A DNA stretch of 64,000 bases, from assembly GCA_028818755.1 (NCBI GenBank), contig JAPPNF010000134.1, forward strand, positions 43,494-107,493, in the 5' to 3' direction. A program made the position numbers and the translations under genes. The notes under the pieces are model-generated. The model worked only from the letters and a program-made list of their open reading frames with translations, was not told the DNA's origin and ran no database searches. Origin of the DNA: Deltaproteobacteria bacterium (lineage in GTDB: Bacteria > Desulfobacterota > Binatia > UBA9968 > JAJDTQ01). Positions 7,701 to 16,558 of the stretch are shown one piece after another. Each line of letters starts with the position of its first letter. The stretch's first letter is position 1.

Positions 7701-10034
7701 TCAGAAGCGGTGGCGATGCGAGAAGTTGATCCCGGGTGATCGACCGCCGGGATCGTCGTGGACTTCGATCTTGATTCGCCAATCCGACGTGTCGCCGATG
7801 TCGAGCCCCAGGATTCGTTGGACGGAACCGTCGCCGGGACGACGAATCAAACCGACGTACGGCCGCATCGTTCCAGGGAAGGAGCCACCCCGCAGGCCGT
7901 ATCCAACCTCGCCTCGAACGCCCACGTCGGATGGTCCTCCCTCGTCGAGAGACACAAGCCGTGTGTCCAGATCCATACCGAAGCCTTGACCGAGGCTGTC
8001 CGGGACGAAGCGGACTCCGCCGCCAAGACGCCAGTGTTCGTGTTCATAGTCCCCAAGGCCGACCGTGCCTTCGGCGTTTCCGGTGAGCGCAAGGCGCGGA
8101 TGGAAGATACCTTCCACGGAAAAGGAGCCTCTCGCCTCCAACTGACCACCCTCGGGGCCATCCCCGGTGGCGTGCCTGTAGGCCAACGAAACCGAAGGCG
8201 AACCACGAACCGGCGCACTCCACGTCAAGCCGGCGCGATAGTCGACGCCGCGCATCGTGGGCAGCGAGGACGAAATCCGCCCACCTCCCTTGATGTCGAA
8301 GGTGAACGAGTCGATGCCGGCTTCGGCTTGAAGCTCTCCGGACAGCATCTCGGTCAAGGGCACCGAGGCGCCCGCGGCGTAAGCGCGAAGGCTTATGTCG
8401 GAGCCGGACCATGACGGGAAGCCCAGGTCGTCACGGTGGCGCAGGCGGCCGCTTCCCACTCCCAGGGACGCCCAGAGGTGTCCGCCGGTCGGCGCGTGCC
8501 AGGCGGCGAAGGGATGCAGCGACAGAATATCGGTGTCGTGCTCGCCGGTGCGGTAGCCGAGTCCGGCGAGGGCCGCCTCGGCCCGGTAGCGGAGCTCTGT
8601 GCGGGTCAACGAGGCGACCAATCCCGCCTGCCAGGCGCCGGCTCCCGTCTCCGCGCCGAAGGTGGCCGACTGGCTGTTGCCGGTGTAGTCGAAGCCGTCA
8701 CTCTGCCCTGAAAGTGAAGCGAGGCTGACCTCCGGCGCAGCTGCGAACGACGCCTGTTCGGAGCCGGACGCCCACCGGTGGACGCGGTCGCGGACGGCGG
8801 CGTGGGCCATCGTGGCGGCGCGCCTTGCATGCACCGGTCCCAGCGCGTCGTGGACCGGGTTGGAGACTGTCGGCGCACTTGGGCGAGGCGGCGGTTCGGT
8901 GGCGTCCGGGCACCGGTACTCGCCCGCATTGCCGTCCCAGAACGCGTCGTCGCGCACTTGAAGCTGGATGTGAACAAATTGATCGGGTCGGAGGGGAGGG
9001 TCGACACTGTCGTCCTCGGGACAAATATCGGCGCCGCTATCAACTCGGAAATCGAGGCAAAGAGCGTCCTCCGCATTCGTCGCGTTGACGTTAGTTCCGG
9101 TGCCGACCAGATAGCGGTAGGTGTTGGGGGTACCGAGGACCGGTGGCGCGCTTGGGTTGGCGAACGTAAGTACTCGGTTGCGAGGATTGAAAGACAACAG
9201 GTTGGGAGAAGCAAGCGGATGGGGCGCTCCAGGCACTCTGTATCCTTCTTGGCCTTCTCCACCATGGGCGCGCGGCAATGTCGCAACCTGTATCGATCTG
9301 ATGCCGGGAACTACGCATAACCCCTGCCCAGGCTCGTCCGTCCTGGTCCTGAAGCGCCAGTCGTTGGCTTCGAGAGGTGCGACCACAAGGACGAACGAAC
9401 GGGAGATGGACACTGCCGGTGACGAACTGTCCGTGACCCGGTAGGTGCAGTTCGGTCCACGGTACTCCGCATTGGGTGTCCCCGACAGAACGCGCGTGCT
9501 GGCGTGAAAGTCGACGCCGGCGGGGAGCATACAGTCGACCAGTTCGTAGGTGTACGGCGCTACGCCGCCCGAGGCCTCCTGGAACGTCGTCTGGCTGAAC
9601 CTTCCGGTCCTGAGAGTGAGTTCTTCGTCGGGTCTATCCGCGAATATCTGGGTGAGTTCCAGCGGTGGTGTAACGGTGGTCACCACAAGCCGGAGGCCAT
9701 GAGAAACGCTCCGCGCGGGCCGAAACCCGGGGTCGGACTCGGTAACGCGGAAGGTGCAGAAGAAAGTGTTGCCGCTTTCAGCCACCGGGGCAGTCCCAGC
9801 CAGGACTCCCTGGTCCGGGAAAAGCGTTACCCAGTCGGGACAGTCTTCGATACTCGATTCATAGGGACGCAACCCGCCGGAGATACGAAACGGAAGCGGA
9901 TGCTCACGAACTTCGCCCGGAGGAAAGTATAGCCTGAGCCCCCCCTTCCCGGGAGAGCTAACGGAAAGATGGCTTCCGCAGGCAGCGAGCGAAAGAGTCA
10001 CGCAGACAACGATGATTGCCCCAACACACTTCAT
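7701..10034 (-). CDS. Outer-membrane lipoprotein with Ig-like repeats and C-terminal autotransporter-type beta-barrel
   Basis: This 777-residue protein starts with a lipoprotein signal (hydrophobic VGAIIVVCVTLSLAAC, lipobox LAAC, Cys 19). Residues 25-230 hold tandem putative Ig/cadherin-like domains with the recurring pattern P-AGV/DQGVLAGTP and CTYRVTDSSSP. After a Pro-rich linker, residues 440-777 form alternating amphipathic strands (ATFGAETGAGAWQAGLVAS, LSLHPFAAWHAPTGGHLWAS) and the chain ends in His-Arg-Phe, the terminal aromatic expected for BAM-assembled barrels. The lipid anchor plus barrel is an unusual pairing. A surface-displayed adhesin-like role is inferred. The gene stands alone, flanked by pseudogenes. 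Confidence 0.7.
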   Translation of the reverse strand: MKCVGAIIVVCVTLSLAACGSHLSVSSPGKGGLRLYFPPGEVREHPLPFRISGGLRPYESSIEDCPDWVTLFPDQGVLAGTAPVAESGNTFFCTFRVTESDPGFRPARSVSHGLRLVVTTVTPPLELTQIFADRPDEELTLRTGRFSQTTFQEASGGVAPYTYELVDCMLPAGVDFHASTRVLSGTPNAEYRGPNCTYRVTDSSSPAVSISRSFVLVVAPLEANDWRFRTRTDEPGQGLCVVPGIRSIQVATLPRAHGGEGQEGYRVPGAPHPLASPNLLSFNPRNRVLTFANPSAPPVLGTPNTYRYLVGTGTNVNATNAEDALCLDFRVDSGADICPEDDSVDPPLRPDQFVHIQLQVRDDAFWDGNAGEYRCPDATEPPPRPSAPTVSNPVHDALGPVHARRAATMAHAAVRDRVHRWASGSEQASFAAAPEVSLASLSGQSDGFDYTGNSQSATFGAETGAGAWQAGLVASLTRTELRYRAEAALAGLGYRTGEHDTDILSLHPFAAWHAPTGGHLWASLGVGSGRLRHRDDLGFPSWSGSDISLRAYAAGASVPLTEMLSGELQAEAGIDSFTFDIKGGGRISSSLPTMRGVDYRAGLTWSAPVRGSPSVSLAYRHATGDGPEGGQLEARGSFSVEGIFHPRLALTGNAEGTVGLGDYEHEHWRLGGGVRFVPDSLGQGFGMDLDTRLVSLDEGGPSDVGVRGEVGYGLRGGSFPGTMRPYVGLIRRPGDGSVQRILGLDIGDTSDWRIKIEVHDDPGGRSPGINFSHRHRF

Positions 10035-10372
10035 TCTGCAAATCTCGAAATCTCAGGGCGCAGGTTCACATTTCACATTTCCGTATTGGAAAAACTGGAA
10101 AACTGCCTCATGTCAGTCGTCACCACCTGTAGGAGATAGCCAGTACCAGTTGATTTTGTCAAGATTGGCGAAAGGTCGAGGGTATGAGGGAATCGTGCTC
10201 TCAATGCGCATGTGGACGAACACCCTTGACCTGGCGTGTCGAGGTCAATGCGACTGGGTTGTCCGGCCTCGACCTTGCGCTCGACATCTCCGCTCCAGCG
10301 GCTCGCCGGACCTGGTCTCCTCGGCTCGAACGATGCCGCGCTCCAGGTCGATGCGGCTGGCTTCTCCATCCA
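10035..10372. other. Gap upstream of the barrel lipoprotein; no intact gene
   Basis: About 340 bp. Nothing here reads as a complete protein. The minus strand from 10369 has a short stretch reading ASRIDLERGIVRAEE that resembles a tyrosine-recombinase core strand, and a second similar reading (GQPSRIDLD) occurs about 80 bp further along in another frame, so part of this gap may be more integrase debris. The 10040-10120 part is comparatively AT-rich and probably carries the promoter of the lipoprotein gene, although no convincing hexamers were found. Confidence 0.35.
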
Positions 10373-10758
10373 TCAACCGGCGACCTCGGCGATTCTGCTC
10401 GCAAAGCGGTTGGCGGCGGACTTGACGGAATCGTTGGCGAGTTGGGCGTAGCGGGCGGCGGTCTGGTGGTCTGCACCTTGCTGTGGCCGAGCAGCTTGTC
10501 GATCACCTGCAAGCCTTCGTCCAACAGCAACCCGCCGCTGGCAGAGCTGTGACGCAGGTCATGGATCCGCAGGTTCCCGATTCCGGCCCCGCCACGATGC
10601 GATGCCAGGGGCCGTGCAGAAAGGCGAGATGGGCGTCTCGCTTCTGGCCGGGATCACCCAAGGGCTGTCTTCACGTCGCTGCGGTACCCGGTCAGCATCA
10701 GGAGCCGTATGGCGGTAATCGTCTCGGGCGAAGCGAACCCCTCGCGTTCACCTAGGCC
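10373..10758 (-). pseudogene. Degenerate tyrosine recombinase (phage/island integrase), C-terminal fragment
   Basis: On the minus strand the reading begins with SPETITAIRLLMLTGYRSDV (the conserved box I helix and its Arg), loses a block, then gives GIGNLRIHDLRHSSASGGLL (box II HxxR), then VIDKLLGHSKVQTT. There the frame shifts and the tail continues as AARYAQLANDSVKSAANRF to a TGA at 10375-10373. The order, box II His-Leu-Arg-His and the LLGHSKVQTT-RYAQLA step are those of alphaproteobacterial-type island integrases. The catalytic Tyr lies just after the frameshift. At least two frame breaks and one internal deletion make it non-functional. It marks an old integration event at the edge of the mobile-element cluster. 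Confidence 0.75.
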
Positions 10759-10759
10759 A

Positions 10760-11050
10760 TTCGCAGGAGCCAGTCAGTGCGCGCGTCGCTCGCTTCCCGA
10801 CCGGTAGCAGCCTTCCCCGTTACACGGGCGGGTCGGCTTCCGCATTGACCGTTTCGAGGGCTGCTCGACGTTCACTCGTGTTGCGGCCCGCATGGTCGCT
10901 GAGCCACCCAAGGCGGCCCGTTACATCGAATCGCTTCAGCCGAAGTCGTTACCTCCTCCAGCCGCTCCGATTGCTACCGGCTGGAGCGACAGTTGCCGGG
11001 CAGGGTTCGCACCCGCTGGGAGTCGGCGCCTTTCCACGGCGCATGCTCAG
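10760..11050. other. Gap without a recognisable gene
   Basis: About 290 bp between the integrase relic and the kinase promoter region. Short open frames exist on the plus strand but have neither ribosome sites nor recognisable domains. I see no clear hairpin or repeat. It probably consists of remnants of the same mobile element. Confidence 0.4.
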
Positions 11051-11051
11051 A

Positions 11052-11080
11052 TTGACATTGACATGGTACGCAACATATTT
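11052..11080 (+). promoter_or_regulatory. Candidate sigma-70 promoter of the hybrid histidine kinase gene
   Basis: TTGACA at 11052-11057 is followed after 16 bp by CATATT (11074-11079, four of six matches to TATAAT) in a locally AT-rich stretch. A second TTGACA overlaps at 11058-11063. The kinase ATG at 11111 lies about 30 bp downstream, which would give a short leader. Confidence 0.4.
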
Positions 11081-11110
11081 CTATTTCTCTAGGTCTGGGA
11101 CGGGAACCGG

Positions 11111-13204
11111 ATGACGAACACGAAGATACTGATCGTCGGGGACGCGGCATACCTCGAACAGCCCCTGCGGCGCCTTGGATACGCGGTGTGCGCCACCGTT
11201 CAGTCCGCGTCGCGGGCCATCGAGGAAGCCGCCGGGACGGAGCCCGACCTTGCCCTGGTCGATCTCGGTCCCGAAGGCGGCGCAGACGGTCTGGAAGCGG
11301 CGGAGCGGATCGGGAGCGAGTTCGGGGTCCCGGTGGTCCTCCTCGCGGCCGGCGAGGAGGAGGCCGGGCAGGGCCTGTTCGAGGGGGCCTGGACGGCCTC
11401 TACGTTCGGCTGCGTGCCGAAGCCCATCGAGGAGAAGCCACTGCACCGGAACATCCAGGCCGCCCTTGCCCTGCACCGGAGGGAAACCCGGCACAGGGAA
11501 ACGGCGTGCGAACTGGAAAGAAGGGTCACCGCTCTACAAGAGCAGGTCGCGCTCATGAAGGACGTTTTCGACACCATGAAGGAGGGTGTGTTCGCCAACG
11601 ACGAAACCGGCCGCCGTCTGCTTGTCAACGCGGCCGCGCTGGATGTCGCCGGAACCGAGGAACCGCGCGAAATAGCGGATTGGGCCGAACAGTACGGCAT
11701 CTACCTTCCTGACAAGGAAACACTCGTGCGGGTGGAGCAGAATCCCCTCGTGCGCTGCTTCCATGGTGAGACGACGGAGTGGGCCGAATTCTTCGTGCGC
11801 AACCGGCAGAAGCCGGAGGGGATCCATGTCGGCGCCAGCGCGCGGCCCTTGCCGACCAAGGTCAACGGGCTCGCCGCGGGCGTTGTGGTCTTTCAGGACA
11901 TCACCGAGAGCAAGGCGGCACAGGCCCGGCTGAACGAGAGCCTGAACGACCTGCGAGAACAGGCAGAGGTGATGGAGGCCATTTTCGACAGCGTCCGGGA
12001 CGGTATCATCGTCTCCGATGTCGGGGGGAAGTTCCTGTACGCCAATCCAGCGGCCAAGGAGATGCTCGGCGACGCCTACGTCGCCAGGAAGGACGGCCTG
12101 TGGTCTGAGAAGCCCACACCGTACTACTACTATTCCGACCGCGAGACCCCCATCAGGAACGAGGATCTGCCGCTTCCGCGCGCCGTCTTCCAGGGCATGG
12201 CCACGGACGACCTGGATATATTCGTACCCGGCGGGCGCGCCGGGCAGGGCATTTTCATCCAGGTAAACGGGCGGCCGCTCCGCGACAGGAGCGGCAGATC
12301 CCGCGGAGGGGTGATCACCTTTCACGACGTCACCAGGCAGGTGCTCGCCGATGAAGCCCTAGCGCAGGCCTTCGCGTACGGGCGGCTGGAGATCGTCGAC
12401 ACCATCCTCCACAACATCGGCAACGCCATCAACAGCGTCACCGTAGGAATCGAGACCGTTCACCGAGGGATCGCGGACCATCGGCTCATCCGCCGCCTGA
12501 ACGCGCTCGCCGAGGCCGTCGGGGCGCATCGGGACGACTGGGCCGATTACATCGAGAACGACCCGCAGGGGCAGCAGGTGATGCCGTTCATCACCGCCCT
12601 CGCCGGGGAATTCGTTCAAGAGAAAAGGAGGCTCACGGCGACGGTCGACCGCGTGAGGGAGAGGGCGCAGTACATCGCCGACATCGTCCGCAACCAGAGT
12701 CCGGGCGGCGTTGGGAGGCTGAACCTGAAGGACATCGACCCCAGGGACACGATTGCGAGGGCCATCCGGTTGGTGAAGGACTCGAACCGCGCACCATCGA
12801 CAAGGGTGGACATCGACTGCGACAAGGCGCCGAAGGAGATCCGTATCGACGAGAGCCGGTTTGAGCAGATGATGGTCAACCTGATCAAGAATGCGATGGA
12901 AGCCATCGAGCAGCTTGCCGCATCGGGCGGGCTCGAAGAAGAGCCCCGCATTTCGGTCCGGGCCTGCGCCGACGGGGATTTTCTCGACATCGAGGTGAGC
13001 GACAACGGCATCGGCACCGCCGAGAGAGACACCCGGATGCTGTTTGCCGCTGGCTACACGACGAAAGGCGACGGGACCGGGCTGGGTCTCCATTCGGCTG
13101 CCAATTTCGTGATCTCGTCGGGTGGGCAGATCCGCCTGCTGAGCGACGGCATCGGCAAGGGCGCAACCGCCCATGTCAGGCTGAGACTCCCCGGTCAGGG
13201 ATGA
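11111..13204 (+). CDS. Receiver-PAS-PAS sensor histidine kinase
   Basis: This is a 697-residue soluble protein. An N-terminal receiver (1-120) has the Asp at about 51 (ALVDLG) and the conserved Lys at 104 (CVPKPI). A helical linker leads to two PAS domains (about 145-270, ending VVVFQDITES; about 285-415, ending VITFHDVTRQ). The dimerisation helix contains ILHNIGNAINS with the likely phospho-His at 434, the non-classical HNIGN H-box rather than the H-E box. The ATPase domain has the N box NLIKNAMEAI, the G1 box SDNGIGT and the G2 box GTGLGLHSA. There is no membrane segment, so the signal is cytoplasmic. No partner regulator is adjacent. Its receiver resembles the truncated protein at 1-209. 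It is flanked on both sides by mobile-element debris. Confidence 0.9.
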   Translation: MTNTKILIVGDAAYLEQPLRRLGYAVCATVQSASRAIEEAAGTEPDLALVDLGPEGGADGLEAAERIGSEFGVPVVLLAAGEEEAGQGLFEGAWTASTFGCVPKPIEEKPLHRNIQAALALHRRETRHRETACELERRVTALQEQVALMKDVFDTMKEGVFANDETGRRLLVNAAALDVAGTEEPREIADWAEQYGIYLPDKETLVRVEQNPLVRCFHGETTEWAEFFVRNRQKPEGIHVGASARPLPTKVNGLAAGVVVFQDITESKAAQARLNESLNDLREQAEVMEAIFDSVRDGIIVSDVGGKFLYANPAAKEMLGDAYVARKDGLWSEKPTPYYYYSDRETPIRNEDLPLPRAVFQGMATDDLDIFVPGGRAGQGIFIQVNGRPLRDRSGRSRGGVITFHDVTRQVLADEALAQAFAYGRLEIVDTILHNIGNAINSVTVGIETVHRGIADHRLIRRLNALAEAVGAHRDDWADYIENDPQGQQVMPFITALAGEFVQEKRRLTATVDRVRERAQYIADIVRNQSPGGVGRLNLKDIDPRDTIARAIRLVKDSNRAPSTRVDIDCDKAPKEIRIDESRFEQMMVNLIKNAMEAIEQLAASGGLEEEPRISVRACADGDFLDIEVSDNGIGTAERDTRMLFAAGYTTKGDGTGLGLHSAANFVISSGGQIRLLSDGIGKGATAHVRLRLPGQG

Positions 13205-13220
13205 GGAAGAGAGCTGAAGA

Positions 13221-13589
13221 GTGCGTGCGCCAGGCTAACTGGTGCCAGTGCAGCCGGTGGAAGTCCGGCAGGAGGGAGAAGGCAAGCCACCACTTCCACC
13301 CCGAGTCATGGGCAACCGCTCGCGAGGGCGGGGGCAAGCGTTGACAGGGGCTGCGTTACGTGAACGTGGCCCTCGCCCGCTGGGCGCGACGGAAGTACAA
13401 ACCGTTCAAACGCCGGGAGCGTGCGTCCATGCATTGGCTGGGATGCATTGCGCGACGGGACCCCAACCTGTTCGTCCTGTAGCAACTCGGCGTCCGACCG
13501 GAGGCTGGAGGGTAGGAGCCGGATGAGGCGAGAGTCTCACGTCCGGTTCTGGGAGGGCCGAGGGGTGAAACTCCCCTCGGCTACTCGAC
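13221..13589 (+). mobile_element. Group II intron remnant (inner): 5' fragment, RT C-terminus, domains V and VI
   Basis: The 5' part starts GTGCG (13221, or 13225), the usual bacterial group II 5' end. After a large internal deletion, the frame from 13351 reads RYVNVALARWARRKYKPFKR and ARRDPNLFVL, the C-terminal tail of an intron-encoded reverse transcriptase, interrupted by a TAG where homologues have Trp. Bases 13516-13549 form a textbook 34-nt domain V (lower stem GAGCCGGA paired with TCCGGTTC, GNRA loop GAGA). The domain VI hairpin (GCCGAGGGG / CCCCTCGGC) and the 3' end CTACTCGAC finish the element at 13589. It is immobile because most of domain I and the RT core are gone. Confidence 0.7.
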
Positions 13590-14149
13590 TTGTCATCGCC
13601 CTCGAAGACCGCCACAGCGGCAAGCGGCTGCTTGACGTTCTTGGCAAACGTCTCGGTCGATACGGGCTTACGCTCCATGAAACCAAGACGCGCTATGTGG
13701 ACTTCCGCCGGAGACGCCCCTACGGGCGTCACTGGATGGCGTCGGCCACGACGTTCGACTTCCTCGGCTTCACCCACGTGTGGGGACGGTCGATGCAGGG
13801 CAAGGACGTCGTTCGCCAGATCACGGCGAAGGGCCGCTTCGCCCGTGCGCTGAAATCCGTGCATGACTGGTGCAAGAAAAACAGGCACCTGCCGGTCAAG
13901 GCGCAGCAGGAGTATCTTGCTCGGGTGATCCGGGGCCACTGCGCGTACTATGGTGTGACAGGGAATGGCAAACGTCTGGGGTGGTTCCGCTACCAGGTCG
14001 TCCGCATCTGGAGGATGTGGCTCGCACGCCGCAGCCGCCTGCGGCGCCTGAACTGGGACCGGATGAACGCACTCCTCAAGAAATATCCTCTGCCGTACGT
14101 CACCTTCATGCGCTCATGGCAACATTCATTGAGCGAACCTGTCAGGTGA
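13590..14149 (+). pseudogene. Group II intron reverse transcriptase/maturase, C-terminal fragment
   Basis: From the splice boundary at 13590 the frame reads (T)TT-VIALEDRHSGKRLLD, then LGRYGLTLHETKTRYVDF, TTFDFLGFTHVWGR and a basic maturase (GIIM) region ending KYPLPYVTFMRSW. This is the RT palm/thumb and maturase part that begins immediately after the catalytic YADD motif. The YADD itself and everything upstream are missing. The reading is open to a TGA at 14149, directly before domain V of the same intron. It shows that the inner intron (13221-13589) sits inside this gene, within the codon after YADD. Confidence 0.8.
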
Positions 14150-14223
14150 GGAACCGAGTGCGTCAGTCGCGCACGCTCGGCTCTGTGGGGGGAGGGGCTC
14201 GGTGACGACCCCTCCTACCCGAC
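14150..14223 (+). mobile_element. Group II intron 3' end (outer): domains V and VI
   Basis: One base after the maturase stop, bases 14151-14183 form a domain V-like hairpin (GAACCGAG paired with CTCGGCTC with one mismatch, upper stem GTGCG/CGCAC). A GGAGGGG/CCCCTCC domain VI-type hairpin follows and the sequence ends CTACCCGAC at 14223, a normal group II 3' terminus. Together with the RT fragment upstream this is the intact 3' end of an outer intron. Confidence 0.65.
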
Positions 14224-14323
14224 CCGTGGCCCGTTCCCTCCGCCATTCGCGCCGGCGCACGTCCCACCCACCAGCCTCTCCGTCGACCCCCTCGAACCCC
14301 ATGTCTCAACGAACCCTCTGCCT

Positions 14324-15985
14324 CAGTGTTTTCCAATACGGAGATGAGCCTGAAAGGAGGCGCGGGCGAGGGGTGCCTGGAACGGGCTCGGGGTGTTGAA
14401 ATGGGGAGAGGATAGGCGGGGATGAGGGGGAGGTCAAGAGGGGAGAGGGGTTCATTCAAGAGGTGGGGTCCGAAGGGTGAAGGAGAGGGGAGGTGGGTGG
14501 GACGTGCGCCGGCACGAATGGAAGTCAGGGCATGAGAGAGCAACGGCATGGGCTCACGCCACGGAGGGAGCGGAGAGGCGATGGATGAGACGGAAGAGCT
14601 GGTCACGGGCTTGGTTGAGGGCGTGAGCGGCCTGGAGGTCGGAGGCGGCGTAGGCAGTGGCGTCGAGTTGAGCGAAAGAGAGGCCGGGGCGGAGGAACTG
14701 GGCTGAGTCGGGCAGGGACTTGAGCTTTTCGTAGGGGGTAGTGACCGGGTCGTGGGGATAGCGCTTCTTGATGCGGCCCTTGGCGTCCGGGATGTCGACG
14801 GGGTAAAGGCATGGGCGGTGGTAGTTGAGGAAGGGCGAGAGGACGTCCTGGGTGAAGGCGTTGACCTGTGAGGCGAAGCGCTTGGGGATGTGGGCGTAGC
14901 CCAGGTACTTGCGCACCACCGCGGCGTTCTTGCCCTCCACCAAGGCGTTGTCGTTGGTCCTGCGGGAGCGTCCCTTGGTGAACTGGCCGATGTGGAGCTT
15001 GTTGAGCAGGTTGGCGACGCGGTGGTTGATGTACTCCGAGCCGTTGTCGGAGTGGAAGCCCTGCACCACGAAGGGATAGGACTGGAGCAGGGCCTCCAGC
15101 ACGGGCACCAGGAAGCGCTCGGAAATGGCCTCCACACAGCCCACGTGCTGCCACTGGGTGACCTCGTCGACGAGGTTCACGTGGTAGACGCCCTTGTGGC
15201 CGTCGCGATCGCCCTGGTGGACGGTGTCCACGCGGATGTAGCCCGGGCGACCGTCGGGACAGGGCCTTCGGCGCTCGCCGATGGCCACGGGAGTCGGGCG
15301 GGTGTGGGTCAAGGTGGTGCGCCGGCGCCGGTAGGACAGCGAGTGACGCAGGTTGTAGAGATGGCCGTTGGAGATCCCCGCCAGGCGCTCGAAACGCCGG
15401 TCTCCGAAAAGCTCGTACTGCCGCCGCATCAGCGCCCGCGTGGCCGGCCCTGACATCTGCCCCAGGGCCGTGTCCACCTGCGCCAACAGCTCGATGTCCG
15501 TCTTCCGGTAGCGGCGCTCGAACGGCACAGCCGGCGCCTTCCCACGCCCATCCTCCACACGCCCCGTCTCCCGGTGCTGCCGGATCAGACGCGTCATCTG
15601 CGCCCGCGACATCCCCGTCACCTTCCCCATGTACCGCCGCACAAGCCCCTTCTCCGCCTTCCCCAACCCGTGATACCCGAACTGCGCCAGCGTCCGCCGC
15701 ACGAACCTGTACGCCGACCCCCGCTCCGCCAACTGATACTCTACCGCCGCGTTCCCCTCCAGAAGTCCCCGTACCTGTTCCAGCGTCTCCAGCCGTTCCG
15801 TCTGCATCGCCACGATCATCCTCCCATTCTCCCCTACCCGCAGACTTCAGGCTCATCTCTCGTTGGATTCCACCTCCTCCTTCAGGCTCATGTCTCGTTG
15901 GAAAACTCTGCCTCTTGACCTCCCCCTCCACCCCGCCTATCCTTTCCTCTTTCCTCATCTCAACCCCCTGAGCCCGACCCAGTGC
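14324..15985 (-). mobile_element. Insertion sequence with rve-type transposase
   Basis: The element surrounds the transposase gene at 14554-15819. Two sets of inverted repeats are visible. A motif of about 21 bp ending GATGAGCCTGAA occurs at 14332-14352 on the plus strand and, inverted, at 15881-15901 and again at 15846-15866. A longer imperfect inverted repeat of about 60 bp containing GGATAGGCGGG and GGGGGAGGTCAAGAGG lies at about 14384-14443 and 15907-15970. The exact ends cannot be fixed by eye: the longer repeat suggests termini near 14370 and 15985, the shorter one near 14324 and 15910. No target duplication was identified. Confidence 0.6.
14554..15819 (-). CDS. DDE transposase with integrase core (IS481/IS3-like superfamily)
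   Basis: This 421-residue protein has an N-terminal helix-turn-helix region (about 50-95, with MGKVTGMSRAQMTRLIRQHR) and a retroviral-type integrase core carrying the triad Asp198 (IRVDTVHQGD), Asp258 (FHSDNGSEYI) and Glu295 (NDNALVEGKN). All three catalytic residues and the full reading frame are present, so the enzyme may still be active. A Gly-Arg-rich start with GGAGAATGGGAGG before ATG 15819 supports the chosen start. It inserted about 100 bp downstream of the outer group II intron end. The exact IS family cannot be assigned without comparison. Confidence 0.85.
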   Translation of the reverse strand: MIVAMQTERLETLEQVRGLLEGNAAVEYQLAERGSAYRFVRRTLAQFGYHGLGKAEKGLVRRYMGKVTGMSRAQMTRLIRQHRETGRVEDGRGKAPAVPFERRYRKTDIELLAQVDTALGQMSGPATRALMRRQYELFGDRRFERLAGISNGHLYNLRHSLSYRRRRTTLTHTRPTPVAIGERRRPCPDGRPGYIRVDTVHQGDRDGHKGVYHVNLVDEVTQWQHVGCVEAISERFLVPVLEALLQSYPFVVQGFHSDNGSEYINHRVANLLNKLHIGQFTKGRSRRTNDNALVEGKNAAVVRKYLGYAHIPKRFASQVNAFTQDVLSPFLNYHRPCLYPVDIPDAKGRIKKRYPHDPVTTPYEKLKSLPDSAQFLRPGLSFAQLDATAYAASDLQAAHALNQARDQLFRLIHRLSAPSVA

Positions 15986-16066
15986 CCCTCCATGGTGCTG
16001 GGGTCGTGACATACTGGCTGTGTCCGGCGCGTCCGGGCGCCCGCTGGAGGAGCCTCGCATGTCACC

Positions 16067-16558
16067 GTGGTGGTCGTCATCGCCGCCTTCGCAGCAGCGC
16101 CCGTGTCCAAGGCTGCGGCCGGGACGGTGCCCACCCCGCAGGCACGGGCCTTCGCGCCCGTGCACGACACGCCCGGGGAACTCGCATACGCCTTCGGCGA
16201 ACCGCTCCCCGGAGGGAGCGACCGGATCGGCGTGTTCGTACGCTGCCGCCGCTCGAGCGGCGTGCTCGACGCAGGGCTCTTCTTCGGCGTCTTCCCCGAA
16301 GGCGTACCGGTGCAGGCGGCGGTGCACACCGCCGCCGGGGCCGTCGAGCGCTTCGGCCCCGTAGTGCGCCTCGGGCCCGCCCACGGCTTCCACGACACAC
16401 ACATCGTGGGGCGCGCTGACGTGCTGCGCCTTCTCCATGTTGCGTTCAGCGAGGGAGCGCTCATCTCGAACGGACATAATTCGGTCTGGAACCGCATCCC
16501 CGAGGCCAAAAACCGCGCCGCCCGCGAGGCGCTCGCCGCCTGTGCCGGCGTGCCCTGA
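16067..16558 (+). CDS. Small exported protein of unknown function
   Basis: This is a 163-residue open frame. Its N-terminus is a cleavable signal-like stretch (VVVVIAAFAAAPVSKAAA, AxA site), and the mature part has one Cys in VRCRRSSGVLDAG, the phrase FGPVVRLGPAHGFHDTHIVG and a C-terminal Asn/Ala-rich helix ending CAGVP. The only ATG nearby (16059, with GGAGGAG 8 nt before it) is in another frame, so either GTG 16067 is used or a one-base slip has damaged the start. The composition and secretion signal look real. Orphan between an IS and a degraded transposase; function not recognised. Confidence 0.5.
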   Translation: MVVVIAAFAAAPVSKAAAGTVPTPQARAFAPVHDTPGELAYAFGEPLPGGSDRIGVFVRCRRSSGVLDAGLFFGVFPEGVPVQAAVHTAAGAVERFGPVVRLGPAHGFHDTHIVGRADVLRLLHVAFSEGALISNGHNSVWNRIPEAKNRAAREALAACAGVP

